Notes: generated from the letters alone by a model not told the origin. Positions 34,336-45,330 are shown, counted from the stretch's first letter. The stretch is 64,000 bases of DNA from Halichoerus grypus (GCF_964656455.1 NC_135718.1:147728762-147792761), one strand, 5' to 3'. Numbers and translations: made by a program.

Positions 34336-34547
34336 GAGTGCTTCTTAACAAGGGATAATTATGCCCCCGGGGGGCATCTGGCAGCATCTGGAGACATTTT
34401 TGGTTGTCCCCATGGAATAACGGGGATGCCGGCTACCATGGTAAGGAACAGAGATGCAGCTGAACACCTTACAGCACACAGCACAGCCCCCTCAACAAAG
34501 ACTTTTCCAGCCTAAAAAGTCTAGGGTGCAGAGAGTCAGAAACCATG
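34336..34547 (+). mobile_element. MER20 hAT (Charlie) MITE
   Basis: Near full length: GAGTGCTTCTTAACA at the left end, then ATGCCCCCGGGGGGCATCTGG, GTCTGGAGACATTTTTGGTTG-type sequence (here ATCTGGAGACATTTTTGG), GCACAGCCCCCTCAACAAAG and a right end GAGAGTCAGAAACCATG. This is the MER20 order. Non-autonomous. The ATGCCCCCGGGGGGCAT patch is strongly self-complementary. Confidence 0.88.
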
Positions 34548-34555
34548 ATACAGAT

Positions 34556-35993
34556 TATCACAAACACTGCAAAATTCCTTAAGTCATGTCCCTAAAAGGA
34601 AAGAAATGAAAAATGAGAAGCTGAAAAACATAAAAGGGAACTCTTTTTAGTAGCGCGTTGATTACTTGAATGTATAGCTGCTTTGGGGGGACGCCACGAT
34701 ATATGACTTCACCTAAAATACGCTCTGAAAACCCACCACCTGTACTCATGTTATAGCCCTCCACCGAGAAATGCTGGGAAATCAGCAAGGATCTGACAAA
34801 AAAAAAACCCGAGACATCCTTCAGTGAACAGAGGAGTATTCTGACCAACTGTGTTAAAATCAAATAAAGTAAGATATAACAAAAGCTAACTTTTTAGCCA
34901 GCGAAAAATAAACACGTCTGGTACTTGGAGTCCTACATGTGTGTATCCATCCAATTCTGTAGCTTCTAAGCTCTGAATCCCAGTAATATAATAACATTAT
35001 TTTTGAGATCGGTTAAGGTATAAAATGTGCGTACTCTCAGTCTTTAATATTAATAAGTCTTGTAACTAGCAGTTTCTCGTAGCTCCGAATTCTTGAGCAC
35101 AACTAGAAAGGGCACTTATCCTGAAAAATCTAATAAATTTACAGTTTTATATACTTCCTTCAATTGTAAAAGTCTTGTTCAATAAACTTTAAAATGCCGC
35201 TATAGACCAATAACACAGACAGTATAAACCCAGCCCTGGGAAAGCTGTGCAACCAGAAATTGTTCCCCTTTCTGCTAGAGCAATAAAGTTTTATATGTTT
35301 GAACTGACTGTAAAAAGGTTTGAATGTTGGCAACTGGGGAATAATCTGTCTTCTTTATAGTTATTATCATATTTCCCACAAGACCCCTTGGTCTGTGTCA
35401 ATCCTTCTTGTATATGACACCTTTGTACTGTCAGCGAAAGCAAGACTACTTTACTTTTTTTTTTTAACTATAGGACTTGTATCTGTTTTCCTTCAGATTA
35501 CAGCTAACAGGAATAAATTATTTCTGACAAGCATCTATTGCAGCGTTTTACCAAATAAAGCTGGTTGTGAGCTGCTTTTTCCAAGAGCAAGGGGGGGAGC
35601 CTCCTCCCCTTCTCTTTCTCTCAACTGATTCAAATGCAATTCAGGGATGGTTAAATTGGAGGAAATGCCAATAAAAAGAGATTTGTAGGGAAGTTGCTCT
35701 GAATGCCAGAGCCCACCGTAACAAGGTGGTTGGGTCCTCATGGGTACTGTTGGATCTGTGTGGAGAAGAGGTTTAGGAAAGGTCAGAGGACGAACCATCC
35801 CTTTTCCTTCCCGAACTGTCTTGGATCTGAGAGCATCTGTGCTTCTCGGTTCAGACAGGAAGCCAAGTGCAGCCAGCAGAAGCTGCTGTGACCAGCCAGA
35901 GAGATGCCCAACTTGTCACCTGTAGGCCTGGGCTCCTGGCTAACAGGTCATCTCTGCTGGAATGAGTTTAGGCTCGTGATAATCAGCAAAGAC

Positions 35994-35995
<2 letters not shown>
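34556..35995. other. AT-rich unique non-coding DNA
   Basis: No repeat or gene is recognised. Short T run at 35453-35465. Open frames of up to 102 codons (35320-35628) have no domain. Confidence 0.5.
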
Positions 35996-36037
<42 letters not shown>

Positions 36038-36300
36038 TGTGTGTCTGTGTGTGTCTGTGCGTCTATGTATGTGTGTGTCTGTTTGTCCATGTGTTTGTAT
36101 CTGAACGTGTGTGTGTCTATGTGTGTTTCTGTAGTTCTGTGTGTATGTGAGTCTGTCTGTCTGTGGGTGTCTCTGTGTCTGTGTGTGTGTCTGTATTTGT
36201 GTGTCTGTGTGTGTGTTTGTCTAGGTGTCTCTCTGTCTGTCTGTCTGTCTGTATCTGGATGTCTGTCTATGTGTGTGCCCAGATGTCTGTGTGTGTCCTT
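35996..36300. repeat. (TG)n followed by degenerate TGTC repeat
   Basis: Pure TG from 35996 to 36036, then mixed TGTCTGTG, TGTATGTG and CTGTCTGTCTGTCTGT (near 36233-36252). Antisense and sense open frames across it are rich in Cys/Val or His/Thr and are by-products. Confidence 0.95.
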
Positions 36301-37236
36301 CTCTCTCCCTCCCTCAGTCCCACCATTACAACTCAACTCCAATGATACAAACCTACACCAAGGAATCCACCACATGCACAATCCAGCTGCCCTAGAGACA
36401 TCTCTCTGTCACACCTCTACACCATCACCCTGAAGTTCCCTGCCTTCCCACATTTACAATCACACAGTGCGAAAGGTCAGAGAGGAACAAGGATCTTTGC
36501 AAACACCACGTTTTTCAAACATCAGCAGACATTATATGGTTGGACATCAGTGGAAATGAGGCAGTAAGCTAATTACCTCTGCACTCTGGCGTAGACGAAG
36601 TCCCTCCAAGAGACCATGAGGATGGCCTGTCACTTGAACACAGGTGTACACATATTCACATACACACACGCAATATATACCCACGTGAGTGCACACGCTC
36701 ACTCTCAAATACAACTCAGCCAACTCTGAGTGAAGAGGGCACTCCAATATGGAAGTTCTGGTGTGGACGGGTAAACGCCCAAAGGCATCAGCAACTCTAC
36801 CAGAAGGAGGCAGTGCACGTGACATGGAGTAAATACAGTCACATCTCCGTGATCTTGGAAAACCTGGAGCTTGGGAGCACGTTCATGTCAGTGAATGTGA
36901 GTCCAGGACATCCTCTTACTTTCCCCTCATGATCCCCATCTCCATGAATGTTCAGGCAACATTAGCATGGGCTCCCCTGGCCCAGTTCAAACCTCAGACA
37001 TTCTGACCCGTGTCCAATAAATAGACGCTAAAAGTATCAGGACAGTAGCCACCTCAGACTACCAGGAGGCACCAGGAGGAACGAGGAGCACCGTGCTCCC
37101 TCCGACCGCCCCTCCCTGGAACTGCTACAAACTAGACTTTTTAACAAAGGTGTAGGTACATGTGTCTTAATAACCCTTCAACAACAGTTGTCTATAGGAA
37201 AATTCTGGATCCATAATACCAGTTCTTCAGTCTCTT
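36301..37236. other. Unique non-coding DNA
   Basis: No repeat except short CA patches near 36650-36670. No gene. Confidence 0.5.
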
Positions 37237-37250
37237 CAAAATAGGTTCTT

Positions 37251-37422
37251 TTTTTTAAGGTTTATTTACTTGACACACAGAGAGAGAGCACAGCAGAGGG
37301 AGAGGGAGAAGCAGTCTCCACGTGGACCAAGGATCCTGATGTGGGGCTCGATCCCAGGACCCTGATGATCATGACCTGAGCTGAAGGTAGACGCTTAACC
37401 GACTGAGCCACCCAGGTGTCCC
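37251..37422 (-). mobile_element. Can-SINE with 14-bp target-site duplication
   Basis: Minus-strand copy with head at 37422 (GGACACCTGGGTGGCTCAG on the minus strand, C-to-T change in GGCGCC). It is flanked by CAAAATAGGTTCTT at 37237-37250 and 37423-37436. Confidence 0.95.
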
Positions 37423-37558
37423 CAAAATAGGTTCTTGATGTAGGTCAAAAGTTCTTGGGTTGGGGTCGTATGTCATAGGGGCATTCATAAAAGGACAAGA
37501 GATGCTCTTTTTAAATGTGGGGGCATATACCACACATGCAGAGCTCAGTGAAACAAGA

Positions 37559-37657
37559 TGAAATGCCTTACACATGTGCACGCCATCCTTGGGCAGGACC
37601 CATGCTAATCTTCTCCGTGTTGTTCTCATCTTTTATATGTGCTGGTGAAGTGAGTGC
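37559..37657 (-). pseudogene. U6 snRNA pseudogene
   Basis: The reverse complement follows U6 from its 5' end (GCACTCACTTCACCAGCAC, for functional GTGCTCGCTTCGGCAGCAC) through the highly conserved middle AGAAGATTAGCATGG (positions 37599-37613) and CCAAGGATGGCGTGCAC to the 3' end. About a quarter of positions differ, one base is missing near 37630, and there is no TATA-like motif upstream on the minus strand. U6 retrocopies are common in mammals. It should not be functional. Confidence 0.9.
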
Positions 37658-37806
37658 CGAGGCTGCATTGAAAATGCTCTCACAGGGCAGTGGACCGTCA
37701 GCTTCAAGGCCAGGAAGCAAGCCACCACCACGGTGGAATGGGAGACGGGTGGAGGTAGAGGTATTTCCCAAGGAGTAAGGTATGCACGGCAGCCATCTAC
37801 TTCATG

Positions 37807-37905
37807 GGAGGCATTTATGAAATGCAGATTCTGAGGCCAGACAGCAAACCTGTGGACGCAGGGCCTGGGACTCTGCATTTTATAAGTAGCCCAGATTATT
37901 CTAGA
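37807..37905 (+). mobile_element. MER5-type fragment
   Basis: TATGAAATGCAGATTCTGAGGCC, GCAGGGCCTGGGACTCTGC and ATTTTATAAGTAGCCCAGATTATTCTAG follow MER5 order on the plus strand (usual: gaaatgcagattctcgggcc ... aggaatctgcattttaacaag). Partial copy. Confidence 0.7.
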
Positions 37906-37909
37906 AGCT

Positions 37910-38654
37910 GACTGGTCTCGCAGTTCCCACCCAAATCGCGTTCCCTTTCTCCAATACGAAGGGCCTCAGTACACCCCCTTCTGAGGGACCAGGGGGTGAA
38001 ACTGATGGCACCATGAACTGTGCCTTTTGAGACAGAAAAGAAAGGGATTGAGCAAAATAGGTGATCAACAAGGGAAAAGAACTGCCCTGGAAGTTTTACC
38101 TCGTTCTGCCTTTCCCCTGAACTCTGCTCTCCCTCCATACCCTCCCATTTTATGCATCCTAGTGGGGTCTGGATGCAGAGAGCCAGTCTCCCGGAAAGGC
38201 CCAGAGTTGGATCTCCCCTCTTGCTTCATCACTGTCGTTCTTGTACACTTCAAACCAAACCAGGGGTTTGTACCTCGCTGGGTCTGAAAATGTAGCCTCC
38301 CTCATGAAGCCAAATGGAGCTGGCTTTTAGAGGGACATATGTGAAGAGAGTATCTGGGACTACAGAGACACTCAGGAAGATACCATGACAGGCTCCAGCC
38401 TTTAGAACAAGCAAGAGGCAGAAGGATCCCACCTGCCCAAGGCAGACTCACACTGAGAGGGTCTGGTGGTGGTAGTCCTCAGCTTATAGACTCTATCCAA
38501 ATAGGATTACAGGTGGAACTCCCTCAAAATATAAATGGAGCACAAAAGGCAGACCGGCGGGCATCGGGCATTATTGCTACTATTTCTGCTTTTCAAGGAT
38601 CACGATCACCACTGACGCCACGACTGCTGTAACTCACAAGTTCTGGAGTCTGCC
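37910..38654. other. Unique non-coding DNA
   Basis: No repeat or gene recognised. Open frames of 60-86 codons on both strands overlap. Confidence 0.5.
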
Positions 38655-38765
38655 AGGTGTCAGGTTCGGGTCTAAACCCTTCAGATGCACCAGCGCATTT
38701 CATCCTCAGAGCTACTCTTAACCCTAACGCACGACTGTATTATTTACCGAGAGACAAGATCCTGT
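38655..38765 (-). mobile_element. Possible MIR fragment
   Basis: GCGCATTTCATCCTCAGAGCTACTC and TGTATTATTTACCGAGAGACAAG resemble the reverse complement of the MIR 3' half. Weak match. Confidence 0.4.
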
Positions 38766-39079
38766 CACCGGCTGGGACTATTCTTCACGTCCACCCAACA
38801 TCCATTCTGGTTCCATTCGAGGCTGGATATAAGGGTGTCTGAGCACATAAAGTAGACAAGGGCAGGAAGAGCACTTTTCTGTCAAAAACTGTCCAATAAG
38901 CTAAAGAAATAGCAAGAGAGCTTATATACTGGGTGATCTGGGACAGCAAAAGATACCTCAGATAATGCTTCTTTCTAGAAGGAACTGGGAATCTGGTGAG
39001 GGAGACTGGAAATAGGCAGAAGAAAGCTATACATGACAAATCAATAGAGGAGAGGGTAGTGTAATGCCAGTTATAAGAA

Positions 39080-39085
<6 letters not shown>
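38766..39085. other. Unique non-coding DNA
   Basis: Nothing recognised. It ends at a TA repeat. Confidence 0.45.

Positions 39086-39123
<38 letters not shown>
39086..39123. repeat. (TA)n microsatellite
   Basis: Nearly pure AT dinucleotide with one GT interruption near 39111. Can form cruciform and is length-variable. Confidence 0.95.
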
Positions 39124-40164
39124 CAGGACATAGCCCTTTTCTCAGGAAACTTTTACTATCCTTCATAAGACAAGATACTCTCATGTGAAACAATCAGAGA
39201 AACACCAGAAAACTGTGAAGAGCTACCTGTTGCACAGAGTCGTACAAATCTGAGGAATCAGGAGAAAGGAAAATTCACTACAGGCTGTGGTTGTTGAGAA
39301 AAGTACGAAGCAGCAAAGTGCAAAGGACAGACAGAGACCGGATATGCACAGAGGACAAACAGGAGAAAGCATCCCAGGAGGGGCAGGGGAAAGCAGGGCT
39401 TCCCACTTGCCTGGCAGGTCTGGACCCAGGAGTGGGGACAGGATCCAGAGAAAAGGAAACAGGAAGGTCAGACTGGCCCCTCACCTTGCCGGTGGTCGCC
39501 CTATGGCGGCCTGAGACCCAGAGCAGAGTCCAGACTGTGGCAGACCATGCCAGCCTATGTCCTTCTAGAAGGAACCTCGGTCCTTCTGCTCCTGTGAAAA
39601 TACTAAGGACCTTCGAAATCATGACAATCAATCAAACAAACAAACAAAAAACAAAAAAACAAAACCCAGGATGTGGACCATCACGGTAAAGACAGGGCCC
39701 TCAGTGGCAGGGTCTCATAGGCAGCAGTTAGATCTCGGAGGATGAGGATGGGCTGAGAACATCTTAGATGGGAGAGCTCCAGGGGAAAATCCAACAGCTG
39801 CGGGGAGGTGGGGTCAGTGCTCCAGCAGGAAGCGCTTTCCGAACCAAATCAAGGCCAATGACGGACATTCCCTATGAGTCCTTCTCACTCCCAAATTTGG
39901 TGGTTCTGTGAAAACTTTGAACAGGAGAGGAGGAATGCCCCAGCTCGAGGGTGATAGTGGTCCCCTGGGTCCCCCTGACCCAGTGCCAACAATATAAACA
40001 TCCCACCAGGGTGGTGTCCTTGACCATGTGACCACCACTTTACCATCAGCCCAGAACAGCACTGCCTGGGGTTAAAGCATGTGCAGCTGCTGGCTTGAAA
40101 ACATTATTTCTTGGGTGAAGTTCTTCACCTTATCACTTAATGCCTGGTTATTGTTCCATTACTA
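39124..40164. other. Unique non-coding DNA
   Basis: Purine-rich in part. A-rich AAACAAACAAACAAAAAAC lies near 39636-39660 without a clear SINE or L1 body. Open frames of 117-132 codons on opposite strands at 39278-39689 have no domain. Confidence 0.45.
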
Positions 40165-40345
40165 ACAACAGAAATAATGGTAATACTCTGGTATTTGCAC
40201 AATGTCTTATAGCCTGCCAACGCTTTCATAAGCGTGATTATGTTTACTCCTGATAATAAATGTATCCATGTTATAGATGAGGAAACTGACACCCACAGAC
40301 TACATGACTCACTCAGGGCCACCCAGCAGGTAGATGGGGGCCCTA
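40165..40345 (-). mobile_element. MIR SINE
   Basis: TTGCACAATGTCTTATAGCC, then TTATAGATGAGGAAACTGACAC and CTCAGGGCCACCCAGCAGGT follow the reverse complement of MIR (usual: ttacagatgaggaaactgaggcacagagaggttaagtaacttgcccaaggtcacacagct). Diverged. Confidence 0.75.
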
Positions 40346-40769
40346 TCGACTGAGTCCTCATAATTGACCAAATGCTCGTCATACACAGGACACAAAGCTG
40401 GCCACCATCAGGACGCAAAAGTGGGTCGGAAAGGTCACAGGAACCCAGTGCAAAGGAAAAGCATCTTGCTCGCTGAACCCGAACACCTTTCAGTTCACTT
40501 CCCTCCAGCTGCCTGGCGGGGGGTCCCTCCCATCATCCGGTCTGATGCAGGGTCCCCACCTGACACACTCACCTCCCAGCAGGCGCCATGCTTGACAAGG
40601 AGTGATAGAGATGACCCTCTCTGCCCCTCTCCTCCCCACCTTACAGCAAAGCCAGCACCTTCTGGTCAACGCACAACCGGCTAGGCGCTGGCTACATAAA
40701 GTAGCAGAGCATCTTCGGGGGGTCACCCAGGGAGCCAAGTACCACGAATTTCCTTCTCTCCCAAGTAAC
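40346..40769. other. Unique GC-rich flank of the CpG block
   Basis: No repeat recognised. GC content rises towards 40770. Overlapping open frames on both strands are expected from this composition. Confidence 0.45.
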
Positions 40770-41080
40770 GGAAGTGCGCCTTCCCCGTGGGTCTCTGGTG
40801 GAGAAACCAGCAGAGCCCCCCCACCCCCCGCCCCCGGCTCCTTTCCCCTGGCAATCAGGGCCCGTTTGCACGGCCACGGGGATCCCCAGCCGCGCCCCCT
40901 CCCCGGGAGCTGCCGAGGCTCGGTGATGTGCAGGCGGCTCCCCCAGCGTCATTAAGAACACGCTCGTCTCCGCCGCTCCGAGCCCGCCGGCTCCCCCGCC
41001 TGAAGGAAAGCCACCCACGTGCTCCCGCAGATGGACCCGCAGGAGGCCCCGGAACCCACAAAGGGAAGCCGGCGTGCCAA
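40770..41080. promoter_or_regulatory. CpG-island-like block
   Basis: By eye there are about thirty CpG dinucleotides in 310 bp, with high GC (CAGCCGCGCCCCCTCCCCGG, TCTCCGCCGCTCCGAGCC, CCGCCGGCTCCCCCGCC). This is far denser than the rest of the window. CpG islands mark promoters or orphan regulatory islands. I see no exon I can defend on either strand. It directly adjoins an AT-rich enhancer-like block. Confidence 0.6.
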
Positions 41081-41330
41081 GGGTTAAGCGCACCCTGTAA
41101 TAAGCATCTCTGTTCCGGCATGTTGCGAAAGCCCATTACCTCCCGCCACATTACCTCATTCATTTCTTATATGCGGATGGTTTATTTTCCCATGAGCACC
41201 CTGGCTCTCAGTATTAAGTCCCCTCCTTCGCCTCTATTTCTCTATCCATCACATTTAACACTCTGACAGTAACAGTCTATAATGTTTCTATTCTACAAAA
41301 CCGCTCTGTCAACTCCGGGCTTCCAGAGCA
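41081..41330. promoter_or_regulatory. Putative conserved non-coding element
   Basis: Repeat-free: AGGGTTAAGCGCACCCTGTAATAAGC, AAAGCCCATTACCTCC, CACATTACCTCATTCATTTC, CAGTATTAAGTCCCC and CATTTAACACTCTGACAG. Three ATTA or TTAA-type cores lie within CCATTACC and CATTACC settings. The sharp boundary with the CpG block suggests one composite element. Confidence 0.45.
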
Positions 41331-42191
41331 GCAACTGAGGAAAATAAATAACATCAACGCCAGGGACGACAGCATCACAGCTCCCTTTCTGCTGGGCGTT
41401 TTTATTTTATATGATTCTACAAAGGCAGAGAAGAAGAAAAAAACAAAAATAAAATAAAGGGGCTCAGGGAGGCAGAAGCCAAGAAGAGAAGAATTTCCTT
41501 CTCATCCAACAGACACCCCCATAGACCTGAAGGGACAGTCACAGCACTTCCCTTGCAGACAAAGAAGTGATCTCCCCTCTCTCCTCTCGAATCCCGAGCG
41601 CCCCCCTTCCATTTCCATGGTGGTTCGCGAAGGGACTGATGTTGACCGCACTGCACGCCCTCTACCTGCCACGGCAGAAGCAGAGCAACACAGGGCCCAG
41701 CCCTGTCATCTTTCCTGGAGCGAGAAGGGGTAGAGGCGGTCCCGTGACCCCCGCAACCTCTATTCTGGGGGAGACACCCAGGGAGCCGCAACTCTGGAAC
41801 CCCAGAGCAGGCAGCAAGGCGAGGAAGCATTACACCGAGAAATAAATCACTCCGGAAGGCTGCTTCGTGTCCACGTTCTGGGGGGCTACCAAAACCGTGT
41901 GTATTTTCATCGTTCTGGATGTCAATCATTTAAAAGCATGTATATTTCCATCTAGCTTCTTCAAAAGATATCCACATAGATAGGTAGATGGATAATCCTG
42001 AACATAATTTGGCTTCCTCTTCGTGACCCGAATCATTTATCATTATGAATGCCAATTACCACCCAGACCCACGGCTAGGTGGGAGTCAGCCGGTCTATTG
42101 TACATAAACTCCATCTGCTGGGCTCTGTAAGTTCTCTCCTCTCCTTCGTACAGTTTCACTGCCTCCTGGAGTTTCCTCTTCTTCAGAGGCG
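41331..42191. other. Unique non-coding DNA
   Basis: A minus-strand open frame of 170 codons (41417-41929) is the longest here, but it shows no domain and is countered by another frame on the plus strand. No repeat is recognised. Confidence 0.45.
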
Positions 42192-42425
42192 TGTTATAGT
42201 AAAGAGCATGGCTGTGGTACCAGATCATGGAAGCCAGACCTGACTCTTGGCCTTGGAACCTTGTTTCCGAGCCCCTCTGTGCTGTGCCCTCGCAGGGAAA
42301 GTGGGGACAAACATGTTACCTCGCTCCCGGTGGGGTGGGGATTACCTGAGTTAGTATCTGTAACCGTTTCAGATCTACAGTTAGCAGCTGCTAACCATGC
42401 TCAGTAAATATTAGCGATTACCATG
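42192..42425 (+). mobile_element. MIR SINE
   Basis: TAGTAAAGAGCATGGCTGTGG, AAGCCAGACCTGACTC, GGAACCTTGTTTCCGAGCC, then GGGGATTACCTGAGTTAGTATC and GCTCAGTAAATATTAGCG follow MIR on the plus strand with gaps. Confidence 0.75.
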
Positions 42426-43430
42426 CAGGTATGGTAAGATCAGACCAAGCTGGAAAACCAGACCACCATACAGCTGGAATCATGTCTGAAATACGATCCA
42501 AGAGGTTTGGGGGGTGGCCTTCGGGCACTCTGATGACTCAACTGCCCAGTCCACGGTGCCTTCTACGCTAACATCCTGGCTCCCCGTTATTTTGGACAGA
42601 CGGGCGAGGCTGCCAACATGGAGCTCTGAATGGTGAGCTGTAACTATCCGAGAGATCATTGGGGATAAGGAAAGAATGAAGAGACAGGGGGCGAAACGGG
42701 AAAAACAACTAAAGGCCTTCCACTGAACACTGCCAAACGCAATCCTGTAATTCCTTCTATTCGACAACAAGAAGAGGCACACTGTAGAAAATGCTTTGAT
42801 GAGTATGAAATACTCTGTGTATTACTGTTTTTACCGACAGGACCATTATTATCATTCAACTGTGCACCCGAGAGCAGTTAACAAGTACTTCTAACCTTAA
42901 GGGCATTCTTGCTTGCCCTTGTCGGCTACCCAAGGGGCCACCGGCTTTCTTTGCTCCATCTCAGTCTGTGGCAGAATGGGGAAAAGGATAGGCTCAGGGC
43001 CCAGCCCTCCTGATAATGGGTACCCTGGGAATTCACCCCCACCGATTTCCCAGGCCTGCTCCCCACCAAGGGAAGGTCAGAACCCCATATGTCTATGCAA
43101 AGCTTCAGAATAATGCCTGCCTTCCAACCGAAGGGGCAAATGTGAGAAGAAGTTAAGACCAAATGGGATACAGCATGTCTGATGCCCAGAGGCAAGGAGG
43201 AACCGGTTCCTGATACTTCATTTCTTGTCTAGTTCAATTCCAAATATCACAAACAATCTAACTTACTGAGGCAAAGATCACTTCTGCTTTTATGACTTTT
43301 TATTTGGGGGCGTGGGGGTGGGAGAGTAGATGTAAAGGCCATCATCAGACTAAGTGACATTATTTCATTATTTTAAATGGTCACATTTCATTGGTGCTGT
43401 TGATAGGACTCCTTGACACTTGAATTTTTC
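42426..43430. other. Unique non-coding DNA
   Basis: No gene or clear repeat. G-rich patch GGGGGCGTGGGGGTGGGAG near 43305. Confidence 0.5.
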
Positions 43431-43796
43431 TACTTTGGTAACAGAATGGCAAAGGTGACCTCACAGCACCAAAGATGGCCCCTAGGGAAAGAGTAAGCTG
43501 AGCCTTTCATAGAATTTCTTTCCAACAAATCAAGACCGAGAACGCCTATGGATAAAGAAGGCACTGGAGGGAAAATGCATAGGTAGGCACAGCTCCTACA
43601 TTCAAAAGTTTATAATTCAATGAAGAGGGAGGGACATATGAACAACTGGCTAAAATTAGGAGACGAATAAGTAGAAAATACATGCTAATTAAAGCTACAG
43701 GCATTTTTGTTATAGGAACATGGTAAAAGGGGTGATTACCTTAAATGGGAGTCTTAGGAGAGCTTTCAGATTTTCATAGAAAGAGAGAGATTTGGG
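43431..43796. repeat. Possible ancient repeat tract
   Basis: Phrases such as CACAGCTCCTACATTCAAAAG, GAGGGAGGGACATATGAAC and GGGAGTCTTAGGAGAGCTTTC resemble an old mammalian element 3' portion. The family is not certain. Confidence 0.35.
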
Positions 43797-44065
43797 AGGC
43801 TGCGGAGCTTTCAGTTGTTAAGGGCTCAGCTGTCAAAGTCATTCAACCTAGGTTCAAACCCCTACTCTGCCAATTCCAACCTGGGTAATTAGGGCAAGTT
43901 ACTTAAGCCCTCTGAGCTTAGTTTACTGGTCAATATAGTGGGGACAATGATAGTATTTACCTTATAGGCTTTGCAGGGAGGGTTAAATAGAATAATGAAC
44001 ATAAACAACACAGTGCCTGGTATACCACCCCTAAATTAATATTAGCTATTATTATCATAATACTT
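43797..44065 (+). mobile_element. MIR SINE, nearly full length
   Basis: AAAGTCATTCAACCTAGGTTC, ACCCCTACTCTGCCAATTCC, GGGCAAGTTACTTAAGCCC, GTGGGGACAATGATAGTAT, GGGTTAAATAGAATAATG and CAGTGCCTGGTATACC match MIR in order on the plus strand. Confidence 0.88.
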
Positions 44066-44229
44066 CCCAAACCCTATGAAGTAGGTGATATTACCATCTC
44101 CACTTTTAGTACTGAGAAAACAGACATGAGAGAAGTTAGGTAACCCGCCTAATGTCACACAGTAGATGGAGGATTCGGGACACAAACCCAAGTCAGTCTG
44201 ACTCCAAAATCAAAGTTCTTTCTCACTAT
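44066..44229 (-). mobile_element. MIR SINE, opposite orientation
   Basis: CCCTATGAAGTAGGTGATATTACC, CTGAGAAAACAGACATGAGAG, CGCCTAATGTCACACAGTAG and CAAGTCAGTCTGACTCC match the reverse complement of MIR. It abuts the plus-strand MIR tail to tail. Confidence 0.88.
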
Positions 44230-45085
44230 ATTTGACTCTGGTCCACAAAAAATTCGGGCTCCTCCCAGAAAGGAGGTGCAAGATCTAGAAGGCAAAGTCT
44301 TGGAAATCACAGGAAAATAGAGCATGATTCTCACAGATCACACATTGTCTCTGGAGAGACAAAATCGAATGAATGTCAAACACATACCCAATAAGAAAAT
44401 CAACAATGCACAGAAGCCAGCACCATATTCTATGAAACTGAAAGATCGACCACGATCTGAAATGAACAAAAGCCTACCAGGTATTCCAATTCCATCCCTT
44501 TCCCAATTGCCTTGTTCTTATTAATGCCGATCCCATTCTCCCAGTAACACCTGAGACACAGACACATAGGTAAAGAGATGGAAGACAACTTAGAGTCCAG
44601 TTTAAACTTGCACACAGTGCAGCAAACGCCTCAAGAGCAATCCTGGCAAAGCCTCATTTCCCACAGCTACATGATAAAGTGGGCACCTATGACCACATCC
44701 TCCGGCTATTTGGGGCCACTTATATCGTTAAATACTTTTTCATTGTAGTAAGTCATCTCCCATCTCAAACTTTTTGTGGAATCCAAATTAATCGATGAAT
44801 TAAATGAATTAAATCGATGAATTAAATTAAATATTCTTGACTCCTACCTTTCCTTGAACTTCCATATTTAGATGGTCACCATACATTGTTAATCTTTCTT
44901 TTGAAATAGTCTGAGACTTTTCATTCCCAAAATACCATTCATCTACCTAGACCCCAGGTCCTCTTGTCTCCTGGCTGACATCCCTGCCTTCAATCCCTCT
45001 CCAGTCTAGTATACATCCTGCACATTTTTATCAGAATAAAAGTCCTTAACTCTGGTTTCAGTATGTGTCATCTGTGCTCAAATAA
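44230..45085. other. AT-rich unique DNA with short direct repeat
   Basis: A 16-bp direct repeat AATCGATGAATTAAAT occurs at 44790-44805 and 44812-44827. From about 44930 on, pyrimidine-rich phrases (TCAATCCCTCTCCAGTC, CACATTTTTATCAGAATAAAAG) resemble a common old mammalian repeat that continues past the SINE at 45103. Confidence 0.4.
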
Positions 45086-45102
45086 CCACAGGGTCTCCAC
45101 TT

Positions 45103-45104
45103 TC

Positions 45105-45135
<31 letters not shown>

Positions 45136-45313
45136 ATTTATTTGAGAGAGAGCACAAGCAGAAGAGGCAGAGGGAGAAGGAGAGAGAGAATCTCAAGCAG
45201 ACTCCCCACTGAGCAATGAGACTGATACGGGGCTCAATCCCACAACCCTGAGATCATGACCTGAGCCAAAACCAAGAGTCAGATACTCAACTGACTGCGC
45301 CACCCAGGCACCC
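45103..45313 (-). mobile_element. Can-SINE with 17-bp target-site duplication
   Basis: Minus-strand copy with a T tail of over 20 bases at the left and head at 45313. It is flanked by CCACAGGGTCTCCACTT at 45086-45102 and 45314-45330, a perfect 17-bp duplication. The body is of the AACCAAGAGTCAGATACTCAAC form (older subfamily). Confidence 0.95.
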
Positions 45314-45330
45314 CCACAGGGTCTCCACTT

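Noticed and set aside
35904..36433. Val/Cys-rich and Thr/His-rich open frames
   Set aside because: Translations of the TG/TGTC microsatellite on either strand.
37559..37657. Functional U6 snRNA gene
   Set aside because: Too many substitutions and no TATA or PSE-like motif upstream on the minus strand.
41417..41929. 170-codon open frame on the minus strand
   Set aside because: No domain and low-complexity ends (SPFILFLFFSSS-type). A plus-strand frame overlaps it.
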